DNA of 49,177 nucleotides, taken from positions 284-49,460 of the forward strand of contig WELA01009976.1 in assembly GCA_009602735.1 (NCBI GenBank), written 5' to 3'. The notes below the pieces were generated by a model. That model made no database searches. It saw only the letters and a list, made by a program, of their open reading frames with translations, and had not been told where the DNA came from. Shown one piece after another: positions 21,997 to 33,991 of the stretch (position 1 is its first letter; every line of letters starts with the position of its first letter). A program made the position numbers and the translations under genes. Origin of the DNA: Mesotaenium endlicherianum. Taxonomy: Eukaryota; Streptophyta; Zygnematophyceae; Zygnematales; Mesotaeniaceae.

Positions 21997-24029
21997 AGGC
22001 ACTCACTTGTCTCCTGCATACTCTGTCGATTGTTTTGTACTTGTTGAGTGTACCAGTGGGTGTCGAAATCGGCATTGTCGGCAGACGCTAAGCATCGATA
22101 GTACTGAAGGAAGAAAGGGCCCTAGCAGCAGGTGACAACTACTAGGGAGGGACTACTCTCTGGACTGGGAATTTAAGCGACTGACCTGCATGTTGTGGGT
22201 AAAAATTCCCCCTATTAGGGGGAAAAAGCCCACAGCTTATTAGCTGCAAAAGCGTAAAGAATAACAGAAATTGAACTGGGCACTACTGGGCAAATGGGCA
22301 GCTACTCGGTATAGCAAAAAGGAGCTATGAAAACTTGTAAACAAGCTGGAGGGAGGTGCAGACACCTAAAGCAAGAGCATCCGAGCCGATTGTGACGAGC
22401 AACTTCATAATGGAAAGCTATGTTATGGGCGCGAGGAAGAATGTCATGTTCGCGACAAAAAGTGAAGGGTGGCCTGCACTACGAGCAAACTACACGCAGA
22501 AGTGAGGCAAGCGAGAGTGCTTAATCATACATCACGAGGATTTAGTTACGTCACAAAGCAATGAATTATCTCACTCATAAGAACGAACATACAAAGCTAA
22601 CACCATTATGGTGTTAGCTCGCGGTCTAAGTAGCATGGCGTTAGCTCGCGGTTTAAGTAGCATGCCCTCTCTTATGTCCAAACGCAAATCGAACAAAACG
22701 AAAGTCTGACTACATTGATTGACGCGTCATCGCGTCGTTACTCACACAAATCCAAAAATATAATAATACCAAAAAAATCCACCTAGGATTGACTATCGAC
22801 TAAATGTGTGCGACCTATCCCTAAGTGACGTGACACCCACTCTCATCCCTTACCCTCCCTATCCCCTAACAATCTCGGGGGCTTACCCGTCGGGATTGCC
22901 TACGCTACGTGACAACCTAGCCATGGACAGTAGGGGATCCCACTGAGTACTCGCGAAGACCCTTCAGGCGAGCGAACCTGAGGGTCGACCTCCACATGTG
23001 GTGGCGGCAACGCCACACATGGAGGGAAGGAGTATGCGCGTGATCCTGGGGGAGCCTCACAGCTGCTCAACAGCAGATCCTCGTGAGCAGATCATGGGTT
23101 CCATTGTTCACCACACTGCCCACAGACTAGACCATCTTTGCCTACCATCCTAACCCAACTAACCATTAGTCCTTTCATTGGCCCTCCACCCGTACGTGCG
23201 ACTACTAAACACCAAAGGGAGTCGACAAGGACGGGCATGACATGGGGGGTTCGGATGTTTGGTGAGGGCCAAGCTAGCTAGGAGCTTCCCGAACTTAGTT
23301 GTGCTAGCTCAAGTCCCCTCATGAGGCCACTTTTGAGTTGCCATGAGACCTCTTCGGACTTAGTCTGACCCATCGACTCTCACACGTACCTCGCCACCGC
23401 AAGTCGTGGGTCGACACTTGCTAGTTAGCTTACTACGGTTGCTACCGATCGACCTGGCTGTTATTTGGTAGTGGATGGACAGGGAGCATTGGCCACGACG
23501 GTAATACACTCTTATAGTAGTGGGAGTGTAGGCTTTGCACCACCACCACATTTCTCGTGGCATACACTACTCAAACGTGCTGCTCGAAGATACTTGAGCA
23601 TCTAATTTGTACGCGTCTTCTGTAACACCGCGCATAATGCCAACTAACAGTTAGGTAGGATATCCTTGCACACGACAGAGATCGGATTAGGAAGCGAGGC
23701 ACAGTCTGGCCATGTTAGTACTAAAGCATGCTTTCTTGCTTAGAAGGCACTTGAAATTGTATGTCTACAATTCGTTACTATAAAACCTTCTTATCCAGTT
23801 GTCTTCCCAAATCTTGTCAAGTCTTCCAACGTTCATGTTAACTAAGACTGAGGGGCTCCTTTGAGCTGAGCTACCCTACCTTTCACTCGATTTTGGTAAG
23901 ATTGTACCAAGCACACGTCTACTTTCTCCCTTTGCTCTGTAGCCTCGTACCCACCACAGTCTTGTGAGCTCCTCTACGGAGAGGAAAATCCTCATTCCCA
24001 AGCCCTTTGCGACTCTCTCTCTCTCTCTA
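21994..24029. other. Hairpin-rich non-coding region
   Basis: Four strong stem-loops stand out: 22194-22234 (8-bp stem TTCCCCCT/AGGGGGAA inside TGTGGG/CCCACA), 22595-22619 (11-bp stem, loop TTA), 22958-22986 and 22989-23025. A 28-bp direct repeat (GTTAGCTCGCGGT-TAAGTAGCATG) occurs twice at about 22613-22666. No gene or known RNA family was recognised. Confidence 0.5.
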
Positions 24030-24592
24030 AACTAACTTGCTGACACATTCTTTGACAATCTGATAATCGCCTTAAGCAAGCAAAGTGCCTAAAAGTGCAT
24101 TGATGGTGATGACTAGATAGATAAATGTGCAGATGACGCCTTAGGCAGATGGCGAATCGAGATGATAAAAAATGGTTGTGCATTTGGCTAATCGAGGTAT
24201 TTTTGACGTTGTTATTTACCTTATAGACGATGCGACCTGATATGCGGCGCCATGGCATTGCCGTTGAAGAGTAAACTTATTCCATGTACATACGTTACAT
24301 TTGCTTCCGAGGTCAGCATTTGAGAACGAGATCAACTCTGTGCAAAATCTAGTAACAGATGATACGAAATGAAGGGTGCAAGTTGATACGCAATCAGTAC
24401 TCACCGTACTTATGAGATTACTGATTGATTGTTGCTATTTTACATACATTTGACTCATTGAATGTACTCGCACCCATTGCATTGTGCTCCTGCTGTTTAA
24501 CGAGTTGACCAAACCACCATAAGGATTACTTGCTGATATGTAAAGATCTTCATTAAATTGTTAATCGCCTTCTGGTAAGTCGATTCATTTTC
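24030..24592 (+). repeat. Family-A LTR, 5'-truncated
   Basis: It aligns with the LTR from ACTTGCTGACACATTCTTTGAC to the end GATTCATTTTCA, lacking about the first 165 bp. It keeps the ACTTGCTGATAT-AAAGATCTT segment. Confidence 0.7.
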
Positions 24593-25069
24593 AAGGATCT
24601 TACTTTGGTTGCATTGCCTCCTCAGCTTGACTTACCTGTTTGAACTTTGGTGGACTTGTACCACACTAGCATGCCTCACTTGCTAGCAATCCAAGCATAC
24701 ATCACATAATGAGATAACTATACAACAACAATGCAATTACACCACCTACTCATTATTGAAGCATATTTGGACTTGGTCGGACTTCGGCTGGCCAAATTCT
24801 CAACCAGCTTCTATCATGTCGGATTGCAACCTGCATGATACATAATGTTAACAACTTCATACTACATTGAAAGTAAGATAAGAGACTCAACTTCATTCAA
24901 AGTAATAGACAACTGAATAGTCACACTAGAAGTTTATGACAAAAGGTAATGAGTAAGTTAATTGGGAGAATACAACTGATTAGGTAGGCGATTATGTAAG
25001 TATTTTTTAATCGCCTGTAGGTAAGTCGATGGATTTCAAAGGGCTTGCAGCGTTGGATACTGATCTCTC
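24593..25069. other. AT-rich spacer with a second LTR-A end fragment
   Basis: 25006-25037 resembles the last 30 bp or so of the family-A LTR (TTAATCGCCTGTAGGTAAGTCGAT). The rest is anonymous. Confidence 0.4.
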
Positions 25070-25460
25070 AATAATCTGTATAGAGAGTTGTATTTGAATG
25101 CCGGACTCGACAGCATGTGTACAAGGAACGAGGTCAGTGTTCAACGACGATGGCATTGCCTACGCGGGAGTCAACCTCGTTGGTAGAACATCGGCTGACC
25201 AAATCCATAGCCATCTCCTATCGTCCCAAATCACCGTCCGCCTATGTTCTCATCTGACCATTCATCTAGTAAAGCATAAAGAATGCATTATTAGGCAGTT
25301 CACTAGTTTTGCTTAAGAAGATAACTGACTTAAATGGACTTCAACTTTCTGCTCTTGGTTGAGTCATTATATTGAATATTAAGTAGAATTATACAGACTG
25401 AACTCAATCAACTGTTACATTAAACTAACTCAGTGTATCTAATGCTAACTAATTGATTTT
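25070..25460 (-). repeat. Family-A LTR fragment
   Basis: On the minus strand it matches the 5' and central part of the LTR, including GGTTGACTCCCGCGTAGGC and GATGGCTATGGATTTGG-like blocks. It is truncated and diverged. Confidence 0.65.
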
Positions 25461-26053
25461 ACTATCGACCCGAACTACAAAGAAGATGGAAAAGGGCCTT
25501 ACTCTAAAGACAAAATTGAGCGTGTACAGTAGAAGGCTTTATATTTAAGGCTTTAAGCTGTAATACAAACTTCTTTCGTACAACATGCTTGTGTATGCGT
25601 TGACTGATCACATGATTGATGCTCGTTTATTAGCATATGCCTTTTGAGTATGATTTGTTTGGTGTTGTGCTTGCTGTTTATTTGAGTTAAGTACAAATAA
25701 CTACAAAGATTATGTGTTGACTAATTTTTTTTTAATCGAAATAGGTATTGCTCACAATAGCTAGGTTGAGTTATTCTCAGACAATAGTCAAATAGCTCAA
25801 AAAACTAAAATGCATTTGAATCCGGCGTCGTCAAAGTTGAGATAGTACTTAGATAAGAAGATAAAGCTTATCATGATTTCCTGAAGACAGTAGTATACTT
25901 GCATTATTCTGATCGTATTTAATCGTGATGAGAATGGTCTGTCACTTGAGAGTGCAAATCACATGAGTTGCATTTGCATGCATGGTCATTGTATTGGACG
26001 ATCAAAGTTGTACTAGAAGTGAGTAGAGTGATGGTCATAATAGACAATGACTA
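25461..26053. other. AT-rich DNA, no gene seen
   Basis: Nothing recognisable; it borders the GA microsatellite of the inverted E repeat. Confidence 0.4.
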
Positions 26054-26091
26054 GGAGAGAGAGAGGGAGAGAGAGAGAGAGAGAGAGAGAG

Positions 26092-26828
26092 ATTTATTCT
26101 AACTGTGGAGCATAAAGACGTCAAATGTACGATTGTGAGGATACTAGTGGATGACACCTGATGACTTTCGCAGCAATCGCTCGCTCGTTCACACGCGTGT
26201 GCATATACACGTACGCACACATGCATGCTGGCCCGCACGCAGGCCCGCACGAAAATACGCACACATGCTTGACTACATTCGTGTAGGCAGGCACCCCAGT
26301 GCTCCTTTTTGGCGCCCGCATGCATGGTGGACGGTTGCTCGCACGTACGTGTCCGTCGCTTGTGTGAAACCTCCAGGACCAAAAGATTCACACGCTCGAC
26401 GCACCGACGAGAGAAATCAATGAAATGAGCACCATCGTGAGGATCTAATTAATTCTGACAAAAGGCGCCCAAATAAACAATTTCGACGTTCGTGGGAAAA
26501 GTCGCCAAAGGAATGGCCAAATCTGGAAGCACGTGTAATCCATTTGGTGAATCGAGGCAGATTTGGGTGAGAGCGGAGGCTGGCGCAGGCCCAGCGAAGG
26601 CATTTATTTGCTCGCTTTTTATGATTTGAAGCGTTCTCAATTCTGACGCTTACACGAGGCAAACGTGCGGGTGCAGAGGTGTTTGAAAGCAAGTTCTCCG
26701 CCATTCCTCACGCCTTCACAAGGAAATGGCGAAAAACGCAATTTGGTGGCATGCCAAATCGCGAAAAAATCGATTCTGCAGAATGGTTTTTTGGCAAAAT
26801 AATCAATTTAGATTGAGAGGATGGGTTG
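26092..26828 (-). repeat. Family-E dispersed repeat, minus copy
   Basis: It is 737 bp, inverted with respect to 21080-21828 and separated from it by about 4.3 kb. Both copies end in a TC/GA microsatellite on the same side. Confidence 0.8.
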
Positions 26829-27200
26829 CACCAGCAGCAATTGCAATTTGAACTGAGGGAAGACACAACGTAGAATATTTAGATATTAATGCTAAGAGTA
26901 ATCAACAGCAAATAGAGTGACAATAGAATGAGGCATATACAAATATTTAGGCAGTAGGTGCAATTGTAAGAAAGACAAGAAGAAAGGCAGAAAGAAAGAC
27001 TACTAATTTTTATGACTTACTTATATTGTAAGGTTATCTGAATGTAGTATTCTGTATTCTCTTTAGTCTTAACGGAATGAGATCAATGTGTAATCTTTCT
27101 TCTACCTCTCCTTATATCTTTCTGTAATCAGACGGGGGAAAGCTGTATACTCTTCAGACAAATTGTTATTTAAGTTGTACTATCCCATAAGGAGCTGTAT
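26829..27200. other. AT-rich spacer, no gene seen
   Basis: Purine-rich runs (AAGAAAGACAAGAAGAAAGG near 26970) but no gene or site I can name. Confidence 0.4.
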
Positions 27201-27703
27201 TGTAGTGAAACAGATAGATAAAGTACTTAGTAAAATACAATACTTCATCTATTCAGGACAAGGATCTTTGAATATAAGTGGTAGCTTCTTGAAAGAGAGA
27301 TGGCTTCTTGAAAGTTAATATGTTTTTGGAATTTGACAAGTACAAGAGTGTTTCTGGAATGCTTTTCTATGTTTTAGCTCTTGTTTATATACTTGCTACA
27401 TAAGTAATTCTAGGAAGATGCATGTTGATGTGTTGGCACCCAACACATCCCAAAATTTTCCACCTCAATCTAGAATAATGTACACATGTTCTTTTAAACT
27501 GAAAATGGCACATTTGACTTTTGCCACATGGAGTTCTTCTAGGTCCTTCCTCTAACTTCGAAAATGCCTTAGAAGGTTCAAAGGACATGAACCAAGTCAC
27601 TAGAGTATCTATTCACACTTGAATCCACATGATACTACTTTAAGTATATTTTAAAAGCATTAAAACAAAAGTAAACTAATATATTAAAACTCAAATCACT
27701 ACA
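27201..27703 (-). repeat. Family-D 3' LTR
   Basis: It is 503 bp with ends TGTAGTGA and TCACTACA. On the minus strand it directly follows the purine tract CGGGGGAGTGA, as a 3' LTR should. The flanks (TGTAT and TCACT) are not a TSD, as expected for one LTR of a longer element. Confidence 0.85.
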
Positions 27704-27740
27704 TCACTCCCCCGACAGAAAAAGCGACATCACGGCGCGT

Positions 27741-27869
27741 CAAGTCAGGTCTTACACATGTAGAGCAGACTAGTCAACAGGTTCAAGTCAGGTGCCACAC
27801 ATGCGAAGAGGACTAGTCAAAGGCGCCAAGTCAGGTGCTATACATGTAAGGTAGACTAGGCAAGGTCGT
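27741..27869 (-). repeat. Tandem repeat, 3 x 43 bp
   Basis: Each unit starts CAAGTCAGGT (27741, 27784, 27827) and contains ACATG and GACTAG. It lies in the untranslated 3' region of the family-D element. Confidence 0.75.
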
Positions 27870-28639
27870 GGGTGGTGTGACCTTATTGGCTAGCCTACTC
27901 CTTGATAAGGCAAATAGTACAAGTTGGCCTAGAATTTGCCACGGATTCAAAAATTCATAACGTCCACATAACTGCTCCAAATTAAAAAATTCTAATGCCA
28001 CACAAAGCGCATTAAAGAAATCTACCAGGGCACCAAATTTGAGAGCATTCCAAGTTCGGAAGTGTTGTCAAGAGCAGAGGGAGTAGGGACTCCTCCAAAT
28101 CTTTGCAGGAACTTCTGAAAATCTTAAGTCTTTCCATACCTTTCCAAATTCCGCAAAGTTAATCTCTAAATGGGCATAGTAAAGTCTCCAACAATGGTCT
28201 TGAGTTTCAGAGCATTTGAACTTTAGGGGAGGGCACTCTGTCAGAAAGCATATTCTGTCCTAATAATGCCAGCAGCCTGACCCCCTTTTACTCAAAGCAT
28301 TATATCTTTCTCAACACTGCTTTAAATTGAGCAAACTTGGACTTTAAATGACCGGCTACTCATGGACTAAAGCCAAGTAAAATCTCAGATTTTAATATGC
28401 GCAGACCTTTCAGCAGTAGCAATTTTAATTTTCTGTCTAGAAACTGCGAGAAGAGAAGAGTGTCTAATGTCAATTTTTCCTCTTTCTGGTTCTTGCAGGC
28501 TGCCTCCAAGGGGTCTTCCGCTGCTTCTTGATGGTGGCAGGCCGCCTCCCTAAAGTCTTTGGGCTTCTAGTAGAGAGACTTGAGGCTGGTTCAAGATGGG
28601 AGTTGGCGGCATGGAAGGGTTTCAGCTTTCGCTGAAATT
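27870..28639 (-). other. Family-D 3' untranslated region
   Basis: No coding sequence. It includes, on the plus strand, a purine-rich block AGGGGAGGGCACTC followed by TGTCAGAA near 28230-28245 that resembles a chromoviral PPT/LTR junction, but no second LTR copy was seen. Confidence 0.35.
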
Positions 28640-29060
28640 TGTCAAAGTAGTGCGCTGCCACCCAACTATTCTCAGATCCTGGATATCCTTTCTACTTGAT
28701 CAATTATTGCTGCTGTCTCCTGAAATTTCTCATAGCCAATATGTCTTCCAATTTGTACTCCAAATGATCATCCACTATTGTTGGGGCTGGTGGAGTTGTC
28801 ACTCATCCTGGGAACTTGTTATCCGATTGCACATATGGCTTGAAGAAAGAAGCGTGGAATGCGGGGTTGATGTGCATAATTTGGGGAAGTACTAGTATGA
28901 AACCAACGGGGTTGACTTGCTGGATAATCTTGAAGGGTCCCAAATACTTGGAAGAGAACTTGTCGCCGGCAGGCCTGTTGTTCAGGAAAATGTTCTTGGA
29001 AGATAGTAACCTGTTGTCACCCACTCTGTACGTAAATTCTCTTCTAGACCTGTTTGCCAC
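28640..29060 (-). pseudogene. Integrase C-terminus: GPY/F module and broken chromodomain
   Basis: 28803-29060 encodes a GPY/F-like module (KFSSKYLGPFKIIQQV, then HASFFKPYV). About 28640-28785 in a nearby frame encodes EYKLEDILAMRNFRRQQQ, a stop, LIK, a stop, then KGYPGSENSW. This is a chromodomain whose core Trp (WKGY) has become TAG and which has a TAA four codons earlier. It could not read histones. Confidence 0.75.
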
Positions 29061-29120
29061 TCTTGCTTGAGCATCTTGCGCGTGTTGTAGAGCTTTCTTG
29101 GCTGCTGCAAGGGCTGCTTC

Positions 29121-29779
29121 TCATGTCTCCATGAAATCTGCCGCTGCAGGTACTTCATCATGGCCAGCCGTGAGGTTTAGTAGCATGGTCGGATGGAAGC
29201 CATAGTTGAGGAAGAATGGGGACTCTTGGGTAGAGGCCTGCGTCGTGTTGTTGTAGGCAAACTCCAAGGGAGTCAAGTACATGTCCCACTCTTGCTCCAC
29301 AATAGACACGTAGGCCTTTAGAGAGGTCTTTAGGGTACAATTCGTACACTCGGTTTGCCCATCTGATTGCAGGTGGCAGGCAATGGACATATCCAGCGAT
29401 GTACCCAAGTTCTTGAAGAGATTTTTCCGGAAATGGCTTGTGAATCTTAGTTCTTTATCCGACACAATTCTTGATGGTAGTCCATGGAGTCGGAAGATGT
29501 TGTCAAAGATGAGTCGCATCGTCTTGATGGCTTGACTCTTTGGCATGTGTCACAGCTCCTGCAGTACACCTTGACTTGCTTAGACATGTCTGGCCAGCAA
29601 TAAGTCCTCGCTAGGATGCCTGTGGTCTTAAGGATCCCAAAGTGTCCTCCAAGAGGGTTGTCGTGTGCTTCTCGTAGAAGCAAGAGCCGAAGGTCTAAGT
29701 CATCAGGAGCACATCTCTGGCCCGTGTCTTGCCTCATCCAATAATTGCCTTCTTGCTTCTTGTATGGGTCCAAGGCCAC
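29121..29779 (-). pseudogene. Integrase zinc domain and core with internal deletion
   Basis: The HHCC domain is visible (AHDNPLGGHFG to CRSCDTCQRVK). The core resumes at SQAIKTMRLIFDNIFRLHG, so the segment with the first catalytic Asp is deleted and the frame shifts near 29540. The second Asp (VSDKELRFTS) and the Glu (SDGQTECTN) remain. It would be inactive. Confidence 0.8.
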
Positions 29780-30762
29780 TTCTCTGTTCTTGTAGTAAGG
29801 GTCTCTTTCATAGGCGGCTGAAAACTGGGCTTCAGATCTGTCTTCAGGGATGTCATCATTGCGTTTAATTGCAGTCTTGAGAGGGGGTCAGCCGAGTTTG
29901 TCTTGCCGGGCTGGTACTGAATTGTGATGTTGTACTGTTGCAAGTATCCACTCCATCTTGCTTGTCTCCATGAGAGATACGGCTGCGTCTGGAGGTGCTT
30001 CAACGCCTCGTGGTCCGTAGTGACCAGCACCTTGCGTCCTTCAACATAGCAGCGCCAAACATTCAAGGCATGTATAATCGCCAACGCCTCTCGCTCTGTG
30101 GTTGTATAATTTTACTCGGCTGGATTTAGCTTCCTTGACTCGTAGGCAATGGGCTGTAGTTCCTTGCCTTGGTCTTGGAGCGGGATTGCTCCAATTGCAT
30201 AAAAAGAGGCATCGGTGATGACGTGGAAGGACCAATCTGGATTTGGACTTGGGACTGTGAGCACCGGGGATGTCGTCAATCTTTGCTTCAGTTGTTGGAA
30301 GGCTTCCTCCCCTTTCTTGGTCCAATCATATGGCTTGTCTTTCTTGAGTAGATCCGTGAGAGGGGCTGCTATGTGCGAGAAGCTCTGGATGAATCTCCTG
30401 TATCGATTGGCAAATCCCAAGAATGATTGGAGTTCTTTCTTGGTCGTGGAGGTTGGCCATTCCTCCACCACCGTGGTCTTCTTGGGGTCCATCTTGATGC
30501 CATCAGCCGTCACGTGGAGACCTACAAACTCCACTTCTTGTTTAGCAAACTCGCACTTCGACTCCTTTGCGAATAGCTAATTTTGCTTCAATACTTTGAG
30601 GGCTCCTTTCAAGTGTCTTGCATGCTCTTCAAGGGTCTTGCTGTAGATAAGGATGTCGTCGATGAATACAACCACAAATCTGTCCAATATGGGCTGAAAT
30701 ATGGACTTCATCATAGTCATAAAAGTTGCTGGCGCGTTGGTGAGTCCAAATCGCAGGACCAT
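29734..30762 (-). pseudogene. RT C-terminal half and RNase H
   Basis: RT palm motif [11 protein letters not shown] (a YxDD variant) lies in 30577-30762, followed by a TAG and then VEFVGLHVTADGIKMDPKK and RNase H (VITDASFYAIGA; VTTDHEALKHL). A TAA after NPAE breaks RNase H near 30112. The frame is otherwise easy to follow. Confidence 0.8.
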
Positions 30763-30803
30763 TAACTCAAAATGTCCATATCTTATCCTGGAAGACGTCT
30801 TCT

Positions 30804-31946
30804 CTATGTCAATTCAACGATGCGAATCTGGTGGTAGCCGCTTCTCAAGTCCACCTTCGTGAAGTACTTACCTCCAACCAGCCGGTCCATGAGCTCATCC
30901 ATGCGTGGTAGCGGATATCGATTCTTGATGGTGATCTTGTTGAGGGCGCGGTAGTCCACACACATCCTAAAGGTACCATCTTTCTTCTTGACAAATAGCA
31001 CCGGGGCTCCAAATGGCGACTTGCTAGGTCGAATGAAGCCATGCTCCAGCAGCTCCTTGATTTGTTTCTTGACTTCGTCTAGCTCCGTGTATGACATCTT
31101 GAATGTAGGCCGAGAGATGGGCTTGCTTTTGGGCTCCAACTCTATCTTGTGGTCTACGAATCTCTTGGGAGGTAGGCCCTTGGGCAATTCCGGGGAGAAT
31201 ACATCTTTGAAGTCCTCCAAGACTTCTTGTATCTCCTTGGGAATGGGGCTGCCTTCTTGACTCTCAATGTCTTTCTTGATGTCTTTTGGCGTGATCAAGG
31301 CCAAAAGAAGCTCGTGTCCCTTCCTCACAAGTCTCTTGAGTTGGAGGGCGGACGATAGTATCTCGTGTGTCGGCTTCGTGATGTCTTGGGTCTGGTTGTT
31401 TTGGATTGCGCGCAAAATACAGATTCTTGAAGTAATGTTGTTCTTGATCTTGATGATACCGTCCCTCCAACCAACTTGGGGGTTGTGCTTGGTCAACCAA
31501 GGCGTCCCTAGGATGACGTCGTACTTGCCCAATTGCATGGAAGAGAACACCACTCTATCCTTGAAGAACTTAATAGAGAGTGACAAGGGGTAAGTCTTCT
31601 TGGAAGGGGTAGGGTAGGAGAATCCATTGAGCATCATACTCTCCTCGTCGTGGTCAAGAGTTTGCATAGTAATGCCGTGCTTGGTGCCAAAATGTGCAGC
31701 GATGATATTGCCTTGAGCTCCGCTATTCACAAAGATGTGGACCTTCTCTCCTCCAAGGTAACTTGTGAAACTCATTGGGGCTGGAATGTCGTCTTCAACG
31801 GGGGTCTCCACTTCACTTGGCTTGTTGTTTTCTTGTGAAGTGGGTCTTGGGGTGGTAGGTTCCTGGCCTATCGGCGCTGTCCGTTTTTGGACAACATCTT
31901 GGGGCATGAGAGTGCATGATGGCCCTTTTCCTTGCAATAAAAGCAT
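30804..31946 (-). pseudogene. Aspartic protease and RT N-terminal half
   Basis: It is a 380-codon open frame. The protease has VNSGAQGN where family members have D-S/T-G, so the catalytic Asp is replaced by Asn; the downstream ILGTPWL block is present. RT starts near [15 protein letters not shown] and continues through [20 protein letters not shown] and [15 protein letters not shown], then hits a stop at about 30804. The Asp-to-Asn change is a single transition. The upstream end carries the out-of-frame zinc knuckle [14 protein letters not shown] (about 31905-31955). Confidence 0.85.
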
Positions 31947-32101
31947 AGTCCAGTCGTCATGAGAGCTTCTTTTTCAACCGGGGAGAGTCTTCCTTTCACT
32001 CCTTGCTGGTTTCTTGCATTATAAGTGTCATTGGAGGGTCTTCCACTCTTTTGGGCAGCCGCGGGGTCCCTTGTAATAATTCCAAGGGTGTGGGTCCAGA
32101 T

Positions 32102-32854
32102 TCAAATGTGCAAGGGATTGCGTACCACTTCAATAATTTTTGAGAAGTCCGTCAAGTCGCGCAATACCACTTCCTTTGCCACCTTGGGCTTGAGGCCAAA
32201 GATGTAGCGATCAATCTTCTCCTCGAGAGACATGTTGGGGATCTCAAGAGTGAGGGCGTGAAATTTGGATGTATAGTCTTGAACGGACGTCGTTTGCTTG
32301 AGATGGTGGAGCTTTCCTTGGGCAATCATCTCCCCATTGATGGGCATGAATTGCTTCTTGAGGGCCTCTCGAAAAAATGCCCATCTTGCATATGATGGTG
32401 GGGGGCTCTTGGCCGAGCATGGGATGCGCCATAGCTTGATATATAGCCGCTTGATAGTTACGCCACCATGATCTTATTGCTCCTTTAAGTAAGGTAACGG
32501 CAAAGGGAACGTAGTCCTCCTCGGGTACTTCAAGGAATGCAAAGTACGTCTCCACTTGGTAGAGCCAAAAATTCAGGTTGGCACCTTTCCCGGGGGGTTG
32601 AAAGTGTCGGGTTTGCCAAGCTTGATGAGTTTTCTTGCTCTCGTAGGCTCTTGTGGAGGCGCTTGAGCCGGGGCTGGATTTTGAGCGTTGCTCGCAATAG
32701 GGGCAACCATGGCAGCCATAGCTTCTCTTGACGCTTGCACGGTTGCTTCATAGGTGGCCAAGCCCACTTGTTTGTGGACGGTCATTAGGAAGGCTGCCCA
32801 CTCATTTGCGGGAACTCCTTGTGGTGGGGTCAACTTTTTAATAGCGGCTGCCAC
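32102..32854 (-). pseudogene. gag: Gag (capsid region) with frameshifts
   Basis: Three overlapping frames give one gag: NEWAAFLMTVHKQVG and LGKPDTFNPPGK first, then YFAFLEVPEEDYVPFAVTLL-GAIRSWW, then KLHHLKQTTSVQDYTSKF and IDRYIFGLKPKVAKEV. This is the retrotransposon gag family that forms the virus-like particle. Two frameshifts (about 32555-32570 and 32345) break it. Confidence 0.8.
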
Positions 32855-32885
32855 GGGATTTGCTGGTGCTCCTCCTTGTGATTGG

Positions 32886-33127
32886 GAGAAGCATGGATAA
32901 GCCTGCTAAATACAAATGTAACTGGTCACACGAAGTAGAACATGCCCACCGGAAACACAAAAATATAAATTGCAATGAGCACGGCCAGCGGGAAAGCGGA
33001 GTTGGTGCACAAAGACACCGATTACTTTCCCGCTTACTGCCGGCACGTCGCATTCGTGTGTCTGACCGACTCAGCAATTTTGGGCGGAGTATTTGAAACT
33101 TTAAGACAAGCATTGAACGTGAAAAAA
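32886..33127 (+). other. Open but unrecognised stretch
   Basis: About 240 bp beyond the truncated gag. A plus-strand frame reads ELVHKDTDYFPAYCRHVAF and CLTDSAILGGVFETLRQAL, which has protein-like composition but which I do not recognise. Confidence 0.25.
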
Positions 33128-33991
33128 TGTAACGATCCGAGCTTTTTAGGCGTATTTGGGACGTTTTCTTGATTACCTAAAGAACGTTATACTGTTTATT
33201 GATATATTAATTGATAAATGATTGCATCTTGATGAGTTATTTGACACATGCGTGTGCCGACTAATTCTTGGTCGACTGGCGAAAAGACCAAGATGATATT
33301 GCAAAAAGCATCGTAAAGTAACTCAATTACTTCGCACTAGTACGATAAATTAATCATTACGTTAGCTTGATTAATTATGAAGGAATAACTTAATTATTCG
33401 ATGATTAATTACCTTACTATAACTTTCATAATTACGGATAATGACTATCATTGTTTTTGATTAACGATAGTTGTTAACTTGTAAGAAAACACTTTTGAAA
33501 GTGGCCCAAGGGAGCCACCGATTGATTTCGCCATATACATTGTATTATCAAGTATAATACAAAAGTACATAGCGCGGCATCAAGTATAATACATATATAC
33601 ATATCACGGTATATATATATATTATGGACATATATTATATTGCCAAGTAAAGTCATAGGCTCCAAGCATAATTGCCAAGAGTCATAACAAAACCTCCCAA
33701 GGAGAGGTTTGTCTCCTTTCACATGTCACATGAAAAGGTAGACCTTTTGGGTTGTCACGTTCAACAGGTACAAGTTGTCCTGTCACAACCCCCTAACATA
33801 GGTGTCGCAGGATTGCCAAGCGCACTCAGATGGCTCGCATTGACAAGTATAAATACTTGCAGAGCCAATCTTAGTGCAACTTGGAGAACACCTCTTCTAA
33901 TCATTGCATTTTTGTTCAGTTTTTGCACAACTCCTTTCTCAACAGCTTAGAAAAGTTCCTCTCTATTCTTTCAAAAGTGAGAATTATTACA
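33128..33991 (+). repeat. Family-C LTR, possibly solo
   Basis: It starts TGTAACGATCC and ends ATTATTACA by inference, about 864 bp. A TATA box TATAAATA sits at 33848-33855. Its first 300 bp match the fragment at 5054-5369. The flanks AAAAA and AAGAA would be an imperfect TSD. The right end is less certain than the left. Confidence 0.55.

Larger units (their letters stand above)
27201..32885 (-). mobile_element. Family-D Ty3/gypsy chromovirus, decayed and 5'-truncated
   Basis: On the minus strand the order is gag, zinc knuckle, protease, RT, RNase H, integrase, GPY/F, degenerate chromodomain, PPT (GGGGGAGTGA next to 27703) and 3' LTR. The gag start and 5' LTR are missing beyond about 32885. 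Many frame breaks, a mutated protease active site and an integrase deletion show it is dead. Its LTR is the same family as the solo LTR at 11056-11557. Confidence 0.85.

Noticed and set aside
21756-22047. Arg-Glu or Ser-Leu repeat proteins
   Set aside because: They are translations of the TC/GA microsatellite and the N gap.
28230-28260. Plus-strand PPT/LTR start (AGGGGAGGGCACTC then TGTCAGAA)
   Set aside because: It resembles a chromoviral junction, but no matching LTR end, second copy or TSD was found, and the surrounding element runs on the minus strand.
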